From Fructobacillus americanaquae (GTDB taxonomy: Bacteria > Bacillota > Bacilli > Lactobacillales > Lactobacillaceae), in contig NZ_CP097122.1 of assembly GCF_024029775.1 (NCBI RefSeq), forward strand, positions 1,117,001 through 1,181,000: a stretch of 64,000 bases of DNA. The letters are read 5' to 3'. Below the pieces are notes generated by a model. It ran no database searches. It was given only the letters and a program-made list of their open reading frames with translations, and was not told the DNA's origin. This document shows, piece by piece, positions 24,543-34,734 of this stretch. A program made the translations under genes and the position numbers. Every line of letters begins with the position of its first letter. Position 1 is the stretch's first letter.

Positions 24543-26615
24543 TTAATTAGCAGTGAAGTCCATTAATTGGAGAGTCTGGGCTTGGTTAATTTCGTGATAA
24601 AGTTGGTCACCAAGGGCTGGTGAAATTGCTTTTTTCTCCAATTCGCTAGTGACAAAACGGTATTCATGTCCGAATGCGTGAATGTAAGCTTCGGCAGGCA
24701 CCGTGACATTAACGTGTTGATAATCATGCGCAACCAAATCAAAGAAGCGATCTAAGAGGGTCCTGACCTGGTCGATATTGCCGGTTTCTTGGCCAGCAAT
24801 CATTTGTTCTGCCAAGTGCTTGGCGAGCAGCTGGTCAGCATAACTTTGGGTATCAGCGTTTAAGGCCCAAACAGCGTGACGGTTATCACGTAAATTAGCC
24901 ATCATTCGTTGCTGTTTGGGACGTGCTTTAAGGTGCTCTTGCTGATAACGAGCACGTTGTTTACGGGTAAAGGTACGAGTCTTTATGTGGAACCGGAGTT
25001 CCCCTTGCAACCGTCGGAGTTTACGGACCAAGTGCATCAATGGATGCCGCTTGGTAGCTGGGTTAATCAGGCCACGTTGAATAATCTTAGAATAGATGGC
25101 AATCGTGTTCTCAGCAAAGTTCTGTTGAACGTGATCGGAATCCAAATAGTCGTTCAATTCATCGAAGACAGCGTTCATGAGTGGCAGGACGGCCGTCGTA
25201 AAATCAGCTTGAGCCAATCGACGACCATTGGTAAACTTTTGCGTTTGCAAGGTTTGACTGAGCGCTTTTTTAATGGCGTGTTTTGCTGAGGACTGTTCGA
25301 CAGCAATAATGGCCGTGTCAATCATTTGCTTGCGGACGCGATCGAGATCCTCCGGGCTAAACTCTGCCGTTTCTGGTTTCAGCAAAAGGGGCAGAGACAC
25401 GCTGGCAACAGCAAGGGAAAGCAAAATCACGAGGGTGGTCACAATTTGAATTTCATCTAAGAAAGGCAGGGGGCGACCATTGATTTTTGTTGGTAATGAC
25501 ATTGCCAAGGCCAAGGTAACGGCCCCGTGGACGCCAGAAAGGCCAAAGAGACGGGCGCGAATTCGACGGTTTTTTGTATGTTTTTTACCAAAGAACTCGG
25601 TTAGGTTTTGATCACTTTGGAGTGTCACCCAAAGAAAGCGACCTAAAAACATCGCCAGGTAGATGGCTGCAGCCAGGGCAAGCAAAATCAGTGAGCCGAT
25701 CCAGCCAAAGTGGGTCATCGTTTTGAAAATGGCTGGTAGTGCTAGACCTAAAATTACAAAGACGATCCCGTTCAAAACGGTTGTTGTGGTCTGCCAAATG
25801 GTAGCGGTCACGATTTGACTTTCGGTGGCGATGAGCTGCAGTTTTGAATGTTCCCAGTTATGCACTAAGCCGGCCGCAACGACGGCTAAAATACCGGAAG
25901 TGCCAAGGTGCTCAGCGACAATATAAATAACAAAGGGAGTTAAGAGGTTTAAGGGAATGGTTGTTGCCTGAGCAGAAGTTGCGTGGAAGTTTAAATACAT
26001 CCGTAACCCAACTACTAATAAAGAAAGGATAGCGCCAACTAACAGGCCTCCTAAGGATACAAAAAGAAAATAGCCGATACCTGTCATCGGTGATAAAGAC
26101 CCCTTAGTAAAGAATGAAAGGGCTAGGTCCAGTAAAACAATTCCGGTTGCATCATTAAAAAGCGACTCTAGTTCAAGCGACTTATTTAATCCCTTAGGCA
26201 TGGTTAGGCCCTTGGTCATTGACTTAACGGCCACGGCATCCGTTGGGACAACGATCGCTGCCAAAGCAATCGTTAAGGCCAATGGCCACTTAGTGGGGAA
26301 GTTGGCGTTGACTAAGGCAACTAAGACCATCGTAAAAAGCGCCAATACGACTGAAAGTTGGATAATGGTCTTGGCGTGTTTGCGGATGGTATTGTAAGGG
26401 TGGCTTTGTCCCTCTTGAAACATGATGGGAGCAATAATCAAGAATAAAAAGAACTCGGAATTGATTTGAAAGCCGTGAAAGGTTGGTAGGATGGAAAAAA
26501 GGGCACCGATTACAATTAAAATCAGTGCTTCTGGAATACGCTTGACAAAGGGTTGAACAATGTTAGCCGCAACAACGGCACCCACGAGCAAGGCGATAAT
26601 CAATAAAATCGACAT
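24543..26615 (-). CDS. CPA1-family Na+(K+)/H+ antiporter
   Basis: A 690-residue cation/proton antiporter. The first ~410 residues form about twelve hydrophobic segments, including the family motifs PTDAVAVKSM near residue 125 and ESLFNDATGIVL near 150 (the Asn-Asp pair of the ion site), then GVHGAVTLALAMSLP near 360. A long cytoplasmic C-terminal tail (~280 residues, rich in charge) probably regulates activity. It likely exports Na+ or K+ to control pH and ionic stress. It is monocistronic; the ATG follows gagaaagagaag. Confidence 0.92.
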   Translation of the reverse strand: MSILLIIALLVGAVVAANIVQPFVKRIPEALILIVIGALFSILPTFHGFQINSEFFLFLIIAPIMFQEGQSHPYNTIRKHAKTIIQLSVVLALFTMVLVALVNANFPTKWPLALTIALAAIVVPTDAVAVKSMTKGLTMPKGLNKSLELESLFNDATGIVLLDLALSFFTKGSLSPMTGIGYFLFVSLGGLLVGAILSLLVVGLRMYLNFHATSAQATTIPLNLLTPFVIYIVAEHLGTSGILAVVAAGLVHNWEHSKLQLIATESQIVTATIWQTTTTVLNGIVFVILGLALPAIFKTMTHFGWIGSLILLALAAAIYLAMFLGRFLWVTLQSDQNLTEFFGKKHTKNRRIRARLFGLSGVHGAVTLALAMSLPTKINGRPLPFLDEIQIVTTLVILLSLAVASVSLPLLLKPETAEFSPEDLDRVRKQMIDTAIIAVEQSSAKHAIKKALSQTLQTQKFTNGRRLAQADFTTAVLPLMNAVFDELNDYLDSDHVQQNFAENTIAIYSKIIQRGLINPATKRHPLMHLVRKLRRLQGELRFHIKTRTFTRKQRARYQQEHLKARPKQQRMMANLRDNRHAVWALNADTQSYADQLLAKHLAEQMIAGQETGNIDQVRTLLDRFFDLVAHDYQHVNVTVPAEAYIHAFGHEYRFVTSELEKKAISPALGDQLYHEINQAQTLQLMDFTAN

Positions 26616-26805
26616 GGGCTTCTCTTTCTCATAAATGGATTGACCATTGAAAGGTCTTCTTCCTAATAATTATAGGGCTTTCCAGATTATGAGGCAAGCG
26701 TTCGCCTTTCCGCATTTGCTTACTATCTTTTATCTCATTTTTTAGTTATAATGGCATTGTTGTTAATTATATATTAATAAATTTTTAATAAAAGGTAGGT
26801 GCCTC

Positions 26806-29358
26806 ATGGCTGCAATTCCACGTCTTTATGAAACATTCCAACCCAATCATTATGATTTGTTTTTGGATATCTCACGCGAAAATAAGTTGATTGTTGGAAA
26901 AACGACAATTACGGGTCACGTGACGACGACTGATTTAGCATTACATCAACACGACTTAGTGGTGGAAACATTAAAAGTCAACGGTCAAGCGGTTGACTTT
27001 ACAATGGACAATGACCAAGATCAAGTGACTTTTAAGGCTGATCAACCTGGTGAAATTGAAGTTGAGGTTACTTACCATGCTCCCTTAACGGACAATATGA
27101 ATGGAATTTATCCATCTTATTACAATGTTGATGGCCAAGCCAAGCAATTGGTTTCCACACAATTTGAAACTTATTTTGCCCGCCAGGCTTTTCCAAGCAT
27201 CGATGAACCAGAAGCCAAGGCAACGTTCTCTTTGGCCATTAAGTTTGATGAAAAGCCAGAGGAATCAGTTATCTCAAACATGCCAGAGCAAAAGGTCGAA
27301 GAGGGCGTGCATTATTTTGACAAGACAGTCAAGATGTCTACCTACCTCCTAGGCTTTGCCTTGGGTGACTTGCAAAGCAAAAAGACCAAGACGAACTCTG
27401 GTGTTGAAATTGGGGTTTTTGCTACCAAGGCTCACCCTGCTGACAACTTGGACTTTGCACTTGACATTGCAAAGCGGTCAATCGAATTCTTCGAAGACTT
27501 CTATCAGACACCGTATCCATTGCCACATTCTTGGCAAGTGGCCTTGCCTGATTTTTCGGCTGGCGCCATGGAAAACTGGGGTGTTGTGACTTATCGTGAA
27601 GCTTGCTTGCTCGTTGATCCAAAGAATTCTTCGACGGCAACCAAGCAATATGTGGCGACCATCGTGGCTCATGAATTGGCTCACCAATGGTTTGGTGACT
27701 TGGTGACCATGAAGTGGTGGGATGAGTTGTGGTTGAATGAGTCCTTTGCCAATATGATGGAATACGTAGCGACAGACTTCTTGGAACCTGACTGGCATAT
27801 CTGGGAATCCTTCAACGCTGTTGAAGTTCAAAAGGCGCTTCACCGTGATGCCATTTTGGGTGTTCAGCCAGTTCACGTCGAGGTACATCATCCAGAAGAA
27901 ATCGATGCACTCTTTGACCCCGCCATTGTCTATGCCAAGGGTGGGCACTTGTTGGTCATGGTCCGTGCCTTGATTGGAGACGACGCCTTGCGCAATGGTT
28001 TGAAGCAATACTTTGCCAAGAAGAAGTACGGCAATGCGACTGGTGATGACCTCTGGGCCGCCTTGGGTGAAGCATCTGGCAAGAACATTGGTGCGATCAT
28101 GCATTCTTGGTTGGAACAACCAGGTTATCCAGTTGTTTCTGTCAAGGTGGAAGATGGTCGCGTTAAGGTTAGCCAAAAGCCATTCTCAATTGGTGGTGAC
28201 AAATCAGCTGTGCCAAATGCCGATAGCCGGATTTGGCAGGTACCGTTGGCTGCCTCTGCCGTCTCGGCACCAGATTTGTTGACGACTGAAACCATGGATT
28301 TAGGTGATTACGAAACACTGCAACGTGAAAGTGATGGCGCCTTTACATTGAACGTTGGCAATACTGGTCATTATATTGTACAATACGATGACACACTTTT
28401 GGCCGAACAGGTGGCAAATTTGGAAACGGCCAACGCCATTTCGCAAGCCCAATTCTTGCAAAACAACTTATTGTTGGCCCAAGCTGGTCAAGGATCCTTT
28501 GCTGATTTGCTTTGGGTCTTGCCAAAGTTGGCAGACTCAACGTCTGAATTGGTTCAGTCACTGATTTATCAAGTAATTGCTCAGGTCAAAGCCTTTGCGA
28601 CAGATGGTTCTGATTTGGAAAAGAACTTGCAGACCTTTGTCAATGACCTTTCAAAGCAACAATTGATTCGTCTTGGCTTTGACAAACGTGCTGGTGAAAA
28701 TGTTGACGATGAAATGGTACGAGCTGAAGTCCTGTCAGCAGCCCTCTTTGCCAAAAATGCTGATTTGGTGGCTCATGCTCACCAAGTCTTTGAAGAGGCT
28801 GGTGGGGATGTTACGAAGTTGCCTGCCAATGGTCGGGCAGTGATTTTGAAAAACGAAATCCAAAATTTCAACACGCAAGAAAAGTTCAACCAATTCTTGA
28901 CGGACTACCAAAAGACGGCGGAAGCGGCCTTGAAGTCTGATTTGGAAGCCGCTTTGGTAACGAGCCAGGATGAAAGTCAGTTGGAAACCTTGGTTGCCAA
29001 CTACCAGAATGCTGATGTGATCAAGCCACAAGACCTCCGTGGCTGGTTCCAAGGTATCTTGGGCAATGACAAGGGTCAAGCTTTGGCCTGGGACTGGGCA
29101 AAGAATAACTGGGACTGGTTGGAAGATCGCCTCGGTGGTGACATGTCCTTCTCATCTTACGTAACGGTGATTTCGCGGATTTTCAAGACAGCGGAAAACT
29201 TGGCCGAATTCAAGGCCTTTTTCACGCCTAAGTTGGACCAGCCAGGTTTGGCTCGTGAAATCGTGATTGATCAAGCGGTGATTGAAAACCGGGTGAAGAC
29301 GATTGCCGACCAGACAGCTGACGTTGACCGCGCTTTGGCCTTGTTGGCACAAAAGTAA
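26806..29358 (+). CDS. pepN: Aminopeptidase N (M1 family)
   Basis: A broad-specificity zinc aminopeptidase releasing N-terminal residues from peptides, central to nitrogen supply in lactic acid bacteria. The substrate motif GAMENWG lies near residue 254 and the zinc signature HELAHQWFGDLVTMKWWDEL near 289, with the third ligand Glu in LNESFANMMEY. An M1 C-terminal helical domain fills residues ~500-850. The length of 850 is typical. No signal peptide, so it is cytoplasmic. The ATG follows aaaggtaggt. It is monocistronic. Confidence 0.98.
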   Translation: MAAIPRLYETFQPNHYDLFLDISRENKLIVGKTTITGHVTTTDLALHQHDLVVETLKVNGQAVDFTMDNDQDQVTFKADQPGEIEVEVTYHAPLTDNMNGIYPSYYNVDGQAKQLVSTQFETYFARQAFPSIDEPEAKATFSLAIKFDEKPEESVISNMPEQKVEEGVHYFDKTVKMSTYLLGFALGDLQSKKTKTNSGVEIGVFATKAHPADNLDFALDIAKRSIEFFEDFYQTPYPLPHSWQVALPDFSAGAMENWGVVTYREACLLVDPKNSSTATKQYVATIVAHELAHQWFGDLVTMKWWDELWLNESFANMMEYVATDFLEPDWHIWESFNAVEVQKALHRDAILGVQPVHVEVHHPEEIDALFDPAIVYAKGGHLLVMVRALIGDDALRNGLKQYFAKKKYGNATGDDLWAALGEASGKNIGAIMHSWLEQPGYPVVSVKVEDGRVKVSQKPFSIGGDKSAVPNADSRIWQVPLAASAVSAPDLLTTETMDLGDYETLQRESDGAFTLNVGNTGHYIVQYDDTLLAEQVANLETANAISQAQFLQNNLLLAQAGQGSFADLLWVLPKLADSTSELVQSLIYQVIAQVKAFATDGSDLEKNLQTFVNDLSKQQLIRLGFDKRAGENVDDEMVRAEVLSAALFAKNADLVAHAHQVFEEAGGDVTKLPANGRAVILKNEIQNFNTQEKFNQFLTDYQKTAEAALKSDLEAALVTSQDESQLETLVANYQNADVIKPQDLRGWFQGILGNDKGQALAWDWAKNNWDWLEDRLGGDMSFSSYVTVISRIFKTAENLAEFKAFFTPKLDQPGLAREIVIDQAVIENRVKTIADQTADVDRALALLAQK

Positions 29359-29413
29359 GCCTTTAGGCACAAGCAAAATTTGCATAAAATAAAAAGTGTT
29401 GCTCTTTGATATG

Positions 29414-29446
29414 AACCCCGAAATTTAGAAAAAATTTCGGGGTTTT
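29414..29446 (+). terminator. pepN terminator
   Basis: Stem AACCCCGAAATTT/AAATTTCGGGGTT, followed by TTTT. Confidence 0.8.
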
Positions 29447-29556
29447 ACTAGGTCCAAGTAATCAAAAAGACAAAATTACAAGTGGTTATCTTTAGCAAGG
29501 GTCGGATGATGGTGCCAAACAGATTACTCAAGAAGACAAAATGGATTAAGTGCAAA

Positions 29557-29597
29557 GAAAAAGGACTGTCACCAATCGAATAGCGGGTGTCAGTCCT
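29557..29597 (-). terminator. Terminator for the HD-domain gene
   Basis: On the minus strand GGACTGACACC and GGTGACAGTCC pair (one mismatch), followed by TTTTTCTTT. It lies about 120 bp beyond the HD gene stop, leaving a 3' untranslated stretch. I see no gene in 29447-29715. Confidence 0.75.
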
Positions 29598-29715
29598 CAG
29601 GTCACTCAATGATCTGCTTTGATTTTTGATTTCCAGCAGACCATTCATAGATAAAATGGGTTTGATTGTGTGGAAAATCTGTGGTAGACAGCGATTTTTT
29701 CACCGTCATTACTTT

Positions 29716-31062
29716 TTAATGTTCACCAGGGATGAATGTATCATTTTTAATTAGTGAGCGAAAATTTTGGTGAACCTGGGAGAAGAGGTCGTCTGGGCCA
29801 TTGTTGAGCATTTCCTTTGGGAAAAAGAAGCGTTGGTCCAAGGAAGCACGCCCCTTAATGGAGGCAACAAGGGCCGAGAGTTGTGATAACTCACGGTGGC
29901 TACCGTCGCTTAAGACAAGCTCGATTTGGGTCCGTGGCTTCTTCTCGCTTGGCTTATAATCATCGTAAGGAAGGTCATAGGCGTCATTTTGAGCGGTGTA
30001 GTAGTCTGGGTCGAAGCCGGCATCCTTAACGATTTGCTCGAGTTCAGCTAGATAGGGTGCCGACTGGTCGTTAATTTGGATGGACTTGAACGGCCGACGG
30101 TTTAAGAATCGAGATGAGAGGTCTGCTAAGATTTGGTCAGGATAGTCCTGCCAACCATTGATGGCCGTCATAAAGAGGTTGTCATCAAGGCGTAGGTACT
30201 CATCAATGGTTAAATCATGGTCGGGCTGAAAGACAGGCGCCAGCAAAGGACCAACCAAATCGCCAGTATTGTGTCCCTGTGAAAGAAGCTCTTTGACACG
30301 CCCTAAGAGATGTTCTAGGATAACTTCCATCCCCCGTGAAACCGGGTGGAAGTAGACTTGCAGATACATCTGGTAGCGGGAGACGATGTAGTCTTCGACA
30401 GCATGCATACCAGCAATATCGTAGACAATGCCGGTTTTGCAAGGCTTCATCGTGCGCATTATCCGGTCGATATCGAACTCACCGTAAGTTGCACCGGTGT
30501 AATAGGCGTCGCGGAGAAGGTAGTCCATTCGATCTACGTCTAATTGGCTGGAAATTAGTTGGACGATCTGTGGGTTTTCATAGGTTTTGGCAATCACTGA
30601 GGCGACTTTGTTGGGGAAATCAGGACTGTATGACTGCAAAATCCGATTAATCTCGGTGTCGCCAGTAATAATGTCCTGGGTCATCTGTTCATGGTTGGTG
30701 TGGAAAAGGTGCTCAAAAGTGTGTGAAAAGGCACCGTGGCCAACGTCATGTAAGAGAGCGGCGACGACCGTCAGCATCTGTTCCTCTGGGTTCCAAAGGC
30801 CGTCACCGGGTGTTTTGCTGCGATAGTATTCGTTAAAGTAATCGGTAATCCGTCGAGCTAGTTCGTAGGCACCGACTGAATGGCCGAAACGGTCATGGAC
30901 GGCCCCGTGGAAAACAAAGGCAGTGACGCCAAGTTGTTCAACCCTGCGGAGTCGCTGAAACTCAGGCGTATTAATCAGGTCTAAGACTAATTGGTCTTGG
31001 ATGTGAATGAATTTGTGAATTGGATCGCGGAGAACTTTTTCGTGTGCTAATTTTTCCGACAT
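29716..31062 (-). CDS. HD-domain phosphohydrolase (YwfO-like, dNTPase-related)
   Basis: A 448-residue HD-superfamily protein. Metal ligands are HDRFGHSVGAYELAR near residue 56 and the HD pair in LLHDVGHGAFSHTFEHLFH near residue 107, followed by SSQLDVDRMDYLLRDAYYTG. The arrangement matches YwfO-type deoxynucleoside triphosphate phosphohydrolases, but substrate specificity is not certain. In related genomes it sits beside the DUF1934 gene and rpoE, as here (divergent). The ATG follows gggaaagg. Confidence 0.88.
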   Translation of the reverse strand: MSEKLAHEKVLRDPIHKFIHIQDQLVLDLINTPEFQRLRRVEQLGVTAFVFHGAVHDRFGHSVGAYELARRITDYFNEYYRSKTPGDGLWNPEEQMLTVVAALLHDVGHGAFSHTFEHLFHTNHEQMTQDIITGDTEINRILQSYSPDFPNKVASVIAKTYENPQIVQLISSQLDVDRMDYLLRDAYYTGATYGEFDIDRIMRTMKPCKTGIVYDIAGMHAVEDYIVSRYQMYLQVYFHPVSRGMEVILEHLLGRVKELLSQGHNTGDLVGPLLAPVFQPDHDLTIDEYLRLDDNLFMTAINGWQDYPDQILADLSSRFLNRRPFKSIQINDQSAPYLAELEQIVKDAGFDPDYYTAQNDAYDLPYDDYKPSEKKPRTQIELVLSDGSHRELSQLSALVASIKGRASLDQRFFFPKEMLNNGPDDLFSQVHQNFRSLIKNDTFIPGEH

Positions 31063-31143
31063 ATTTGACCTTTCCCTTCGTACTTTTTCTTATTATAATA
31101 GACTTTAGCTGTTTGTGAAAATATTAGGAGCAATTTTAGCCAA

Positions 31144-31584
31144 ATGAGCCAAAAAGAAGTACAAGTAAAAATTAGTCACCAGGTCTTTCAAGATGCAGGT
31201 GACGAGCGGTATGAAATTGAAACAACCGGTGTATTAACCATCAAGGGTGATAGTGTATACCTGGCCTACACCGAAAAGATTGACGATCAAGGTGAGACCA
31301 ATGTCGTCTTTAAGTTTAGCGAAAATCAAATCAGCCTCAGCCGCCACAACGTGACGAAGACCCGGATGGTCTTCCGACCTGGTTTGGTTGAACACCAACC
31401 CTATCAAACAGTGGCAGGCATGATGCTGCTTTCAACCAATACCAGCCAGATTGACTTTGCCTTTGATGAAGTTCAGCTAGCCGGGTCTTTAGATTTAGCC
31501 TATGCCTTGTCTGCCAATGATCAAGTGGTTGGTCAATACCAGGTTGCCTTGCAATTTGGGCCAAAATCCAGTATACTCAACTAG
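31144..31584 (+). CDS. DUF1934 (YwiB-like) small beta-barrel protein
   Basis: A 146-residue protein of the calycin-like YwiB/DUF1934 family, of unknown function. The family pattern is seen in YEIETTGVLTIKGDSVYLAY, FKFSENQISLSRHN and the C-terminal LDLAYALSANDQVVGQYQV. It lies 25 bp upstream of rpoE and is probably cotranscribed with it. The ATG follows ttaggagc. Confidence 0.82.
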   Translation: MSQKEVQVKISHQVFQDAGDERYEIETTGVLTIKGDSVYLAYTEKIDDQGETNVVFKFSENQISLSRHNVTKTRMVFRPGLVEHQPYQTVAGMMLLSTNTSQIDFAFDEVQLAGSLDLAYALSANDQVVGQYQVALQFGPKSSILN

Positions 31585-31609
31585 TTAGAAGCGCGAAAGG
31601 ACGAGAGCC

Positions 31610-32170
31610 ATGTCAAATTTAGAAAACGGTCAACTCAAGGAAGAGATGTCCTTGGTGGAAATCGCTACGGCCATTTTAGCAGAAGAAAAGAAGGCCATGC
31701 CCTTTACTGATTTAGTAACGGCCATCCAAAACTTTTTGGAAATCGATACGGATGCGTTCCAAAGTCGATTGTCACAATTTTATACGGACTTGAACACTGA
31801 CGGTTCGTTTATTTCCTTGGGAAATAACGAATGGGCTCTGCGTTCATGGTATCCAGTCGATGCAATCGATGAATCAATTCACGAAATTGATGATGAAGAA
31901 GAAAAGCCAAAGAAGAAGAAGGCCTCTAAGAAGGTTAACGTCTTTGCTGATTCTGCATCAGCCGATGACGACGTGATTGACTATAACGATGATGATCCAG
32001 AAGACGATGACTTTGATGACCTTGAAGGTCACAATGCTAAGACTGGTGATGGCAATGATGCCGAAGATGACGACGATGCTGAAAAGGACGAAGCCATCGA
32101 AGATAACCTGACGGAATTAGCCGGTTCAGATGACTTGGATGACTTATCTGATGGGGATGAAGAGCAATAA
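31610..32170 (+). CDS. rpoE: RNA polymerase delta subunit
   Basis: A Gram-positive auxiliary subunit of RNA polymerase that speeds promoter release and recycling. The N-terminal HARE-HTH globular domain spans residues ~10-85 (MSLVEIATAILAEEKKAMPF, then NEWALRSWYPVD). A Lys cluster (EKPKKKKASKK) follows, then a long tail made mostly of Asp and Glu, all typical. The length of 186 is normal. The ATG follows gaaaggacgag. In many relatives pyrG is the next gene; here it is 7.4 kb away, after tRNA-Lys, NAD-salvage genes and a decayed block. Confidence 0.96.
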   Translation: MSNLENGQLKEEMSLVEIATAILAEEKKAMPFTDLVTAIQNFLEIDTDAFQSRLSQFYTDLNTDGSFISLGNNEWALRSWYPVDAIDESIHEIDDEEEKPKKKKASKKVNVFADSASADDDVIDYNDDDPEDDDFDDLEGHNAKTGDGNDAEDDDDAEKDEAIEDNLTELAGSDDLDDLSDGDEEQ

Positions 32171-32198
32171 AAAAAGTAAAAATATTTTTTAAAAGGTA

Positions 32199-32227
32199 TT
32201 GCTTTTTTACTCTTGCTTCGGTAATAT
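32199..32227 (+). promoter_or_regulatory. tRNA-Lys promoter
   Basis: A -35 TTGCTT and a -10 TAATAT with 17-bp spacing end 26 bp before the tRNA. Confidence 0.65.
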
Positions 32228-32253
32228 ATATAAATGTGCTAAGGCACAGGATT

Positions 32254-32327
32254 GCTTCCGTAACTCAGTTGGTTAGAGTAGGGGATTTTTAATCCCAAGG
32301 TCCTCGGTTCGAATCCGAGCGGGAGCA
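32254..32327 (+). tRNA. tRNA-Lys (anticodon TTT)
   Basis: A cloverleaf can be drawn: acceptor GCTTCCG/CGGGAGC (one T-G pair), D arm ACTC/GAGT, anticodon loop TTTTTAA with anticodon TTT at 32288-32290, T arm CTCGG-TTCGAAT-CCGAG, discriminator A. CCA is not encoded. The anticodon stem GGGGA/TCCCA has a G-A mismatch at its outer pair. Confidence 0.92.
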
Positions 32328-32362
32328 CTGAGTTAATCAGGCGACCTTGGGAGATTCCAAAG

Positions 32363-32397
32363 AAAAGCAAAACTTGAAAAAGTTTTGCTTTTTTTTG
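32363..32397 (+). terminator. tRNA-Lys terminator
   Basis: Stem AAAAGCAAAACTT/AAGTTTTGCTTTT with a GAAA loop and an eight-T tail. Confidence 0.92.
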
Positions 32398-32406
32398 CCG
32401 AAAAAA

Positions 32407-32460
32407 ACAGTATAAAAGGACTTCAGAATTTACCATGTGGTAGAATCTGGAGTCCTTTTT
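32407..32460 (-). terminator. nadE terminator
   Basis: A long, slightly imperfect stem built around aaaaggactTCAG...CTGGagtccttttt lies just past the nadE stop. Runs on both sides would also stop plus-strand readthrough. Confidence 0.8.
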
Positions 32461-32473
32461 TTGCTGTTAATGA

Positions 32474-33295
32474 TTAATAAAACCAAGTGTCATAAATCGT
32501 AATTGGTTCATGTCGCTTTTGCTGGCTATTTAAGTAGAGTGATTCAATTTTTTCGGCATCACTAGTTGCAACCTGCTTGCCTTCCAAATAGTCGTCTATG
32601 GCCTTGTAAGCAACCCCTAGGGCAACTTCGTCTGGTAGTTGTGGCCGGTCGTCTTCTAAATCAGCTGTTGGTGTCTTTTCATACAAATGAGTCGGAGCTG
32701 AAAGAGCTTCAAGCAAGGACCGTCCTTGGCGCTTATTTAACCGCCAGAGGGGGTTGATATCCGTGCCACCATCACCGTACTTGGTGAAAAAGCCGGCAAT
32801 GGCTTCGGCCGCATGATCGGTACCAATCACAACTGCCTGGTGTTCTCTGGCAACCGCATACTGAGCAATCATACGCATCTTGGGCTTAATTGAACCCCGG
32901 CTTAAGTCATCAACGACTAAACCAGCCGCGCGTAAAGATGTTACCATGGCATCGGTCGCTGATTTGATATTGGTTGTAATCGTCTGATCAGGATTGATGA
33001 AGTCAAGCGCTGCTTTTGCATCGTCTTCATCTTGCTGCTGCCCGTAAGGCTGGCGGATGGCGATGAATTGATAATCTTCTTTTGTTTCTTCTCTTAGCTC
33101 GTCAATGGCCATTTGACCTAATTTACCAGCCAATGTTGAATCCTGCCCACCAGAAATGGCAATGACCAATCCTTGATAGACACTATGGGTCAAATACTGC
33201 TTTAAGAAGTCAACCGACCGTCTTATTTCGGTCTGCGGATCGATCACGGGTTGTACGTGTAGTTCGGCGATAATTTTGGCTTGAAGAGCTCTCAT
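32474..33295 (-). CDS. nadE: NH3-dependent NAD synthetase
   Basis: Last step of NAD synthesis: amidates nicotinic acid adenine dinucleotide using ATP and ammonia. The PP-loop [16 protein letters not shown] lies near residue 46; [28 protein letters not shown] carries substrate-binding residues near 155, and [17 protein letters not shown] follows. At 273 residues it is the ammonia-dependent form without a glutaminase domain. Its ATG overlaps the pncB stop (ATGA), so the two form a translationally coupled nicotinate-salvage operon. Confidence 0.97.
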   Translation of the reverse strand: MRALQAKIIAELHVQPVIDPQTEIRRSVDFLKQYLTHSVYQGLVIAISGGQDSTLAGKLGQMAIDELREETKEDYQFIAIRQPYGQQQDEDDAKAALDFINPDQTITTNIKSATDAMVTSLRAAGLVVDDLSRGSIKPKMRMIAQYAVAREHQAVVIGTDHAAEAIAGFFTKYGDGGTDINPLWRLNKRQGRSLLEALSAPTHLYEKTPTADLEDDRPQLPDEVALGVAYKAIDDYLEGKQVATSDAEKIESLYLNSQQKRHEPITIYDTWFY

Positions 33296-34734
33296 GCTTT
33301 CATCTCCTTGATTTGTTGACGGATGGTTTGAATTAAGTCGTTTTTGGCATCGTAGAGGTCCTGTGCCAAATCAACTGGGTAGGTTTCTGGATTTAAGATG
33401 CGTTTGTACTCATCCCACAGATTATCCAGTGAGTTTTTGGCGTAGGCCTTAATTTCTTTGATAGTAGGCAGATCATAGACTAATTTTCCATTGACGAAAA
33501 TGTCATGGAGAATAGGCGTTGCCTGAAAATCAGTGACCTCTTTGGAAAGAAGGGGGTGGTTTGGATCAAACATGTGGAGTGTCTCGACTTGATTTGGATT
33601 TTGGCCAAAGAAGGTCAAATAATCACCTTCTGACTTGCCATCCTTCTTATCGGTAATCCGCCAAATTTGTTTTTTACCGGGCGTGGAAATTTTTTCAACG
33701 TTATTGGACAACTTAATGGTATTTTGCCCATCGATGTTGACCATTTTGTAAACGGCACCAAGGGCTGGTTGGTCGTATGCGGTAATCAGTTTCGTACCGA
33801 TGCCCCAAACATCAATCTTGGCCCCCTGACTTTTCAAATTCAAGATGGTATTTTCGTCCAGGTCATTGGAGGCGTAAATTTTGGCATTGGGGAAGCCAGC
33901 TTCATCGAGCATTGTCCGAACCTTCTTTGATAGGTAGGCCATATCACCTGAATCAATCCGGACTCCTTGGAAGTTGATTTTGTCGCCAAATTCCTTGGCC
34001 ACCTTGATGGCATTTGGCACGCCTGATTTTAAGGTGTCAAAGGTATCAACCAAGAAAACAACATCATGGTGGGTCTTCGCATAGGCAAGAAAACCTGCAT
34101 AGTCACTTTGGTAGGCCTGAATCAAAGCGTGAGCATGCGTCCCTGAGATTGGAATCTGGAAAAGTTTGCCCGCCCTGACGTTTGAACTGGCATCAAAACC
34201 GCCAATATAAGCGGCTCGAGTTCCCCAGAGAGCAGCATCAAGTTCCTGGGCCCGTCTGGTTCCAAATTCAAGCAAGGGCTGACCATCGGTAACTGAAGCG
34301 ATTCGGGCTGCTTTCGTTGAAATTAGTGTCTGGAAGTTGATGATATTCAATAAGAGAGTTTCTAACAATTGGGCATCCACTAACGGCCCATCGACTTGGA
34401 TTAATGGTTCGTGGTTAAACATGACCTCGCCCTCGATAGCCGAGCGGATGGTCGCCGTTAACCGCCAATCCTTTAAATAGTGCAAAAAGTCCTCTTCATA
34501 GAGGTTTAAAGACCGTAAGTAATCAATATCAGCATCACTAAAGTGAAGATTTGTTAGTGCCTTAACGAGTCGTTCCAACCCAGTGAAAACAACGTAGCCG
34601 TTGTCAAAGGGCATCTTGCGGAAATAGGCTTCAAAGACCACTGGCTTTTGATCGATTTTGTCTTTCCAATAGGTGTAAATCATATTGATTTGGTATGCAT
34701 CAGTATGCAATACCAGTGAATCGTCTGTGTACAT
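33292..34734 (-). CDS. pncB: Nicotinate phosphoribosyltransferase
   Basis: Salvages nicotinic acid to nicotinate mononucleotide, the entry step for NAD in organisms that cannot make it de novo. Family features are the N-terminal [14 protein letters not shown], the [23 protein letters not shown] phosphoribosyl region near 155, and [20 protein letters not shown] with [10 protein letters not shown] near 250-285. The length of 480 fits the Gram-positive form. It is first in the operon with nadE and upstream on the minus strand. The intermediate nadD is not in this window. Confidence 0.96.
   Translation of the reverse strand: MYTDDSLVLHTDAYQINMIYTYWKDKIDQKPVVFEAYFRKMPFDNGYVVFTGLERLVKALTNLHFSDADIDYLRSLNLYEEDFLHYLKDWRLTATIRSAIEGEVMFNHEPLIQVDGPLVDAQLLETLLLNIINFQTLISTKAARIASVTDGQPLLEFGTRRAQELDAALWGTRAAYIGGFDASSNVRAGKLFQIPISGTHAHALIQAYQSDYAGFLAYAKTHHDVVFLVDTFDTLKSGVPNAIKVAKEFGDKINFQGVRIDSGDMAYLSKKVRTMLDEAGFPNAKIYASNDLDENTILNLKSQGAKIDVWGIGTKLITAYDQPALGAVYKMVNIDGQNTIKLSNNVEKISTPGKKQIWRITDKKDGKSEGDYLTFFGQNPNQVETLHMFDPNHPLLSKEVTDFQATPILHDIFVNGKLVYDLPTIKEIKAYAKNSLDNLWDEYKRILNPETYPVDLAQDLYDAKNDLIQTIRQQIKEMKA

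Noticed and set aside
27478-28176. 232-residue minus-strand frame inside pepN
   Set aside because: It lies wholly within the well-supported pepN coding sequence and has no family motif or ribosome site; a shadow frame.
29448-29648. 66-residue minus-strand frame between pepN and the HD gene
   Set aside because: No family similarity, and it overlaps the terminator hairpin of the HD gene.
32239-32436. 65-residue minus-strand reading frame (GFEPRTLGLKIPYSNQLSYG)
   Set aside because: It is the antisense of tRNA-Lys; this peptide is a well-known false gene opposite tRNAs.
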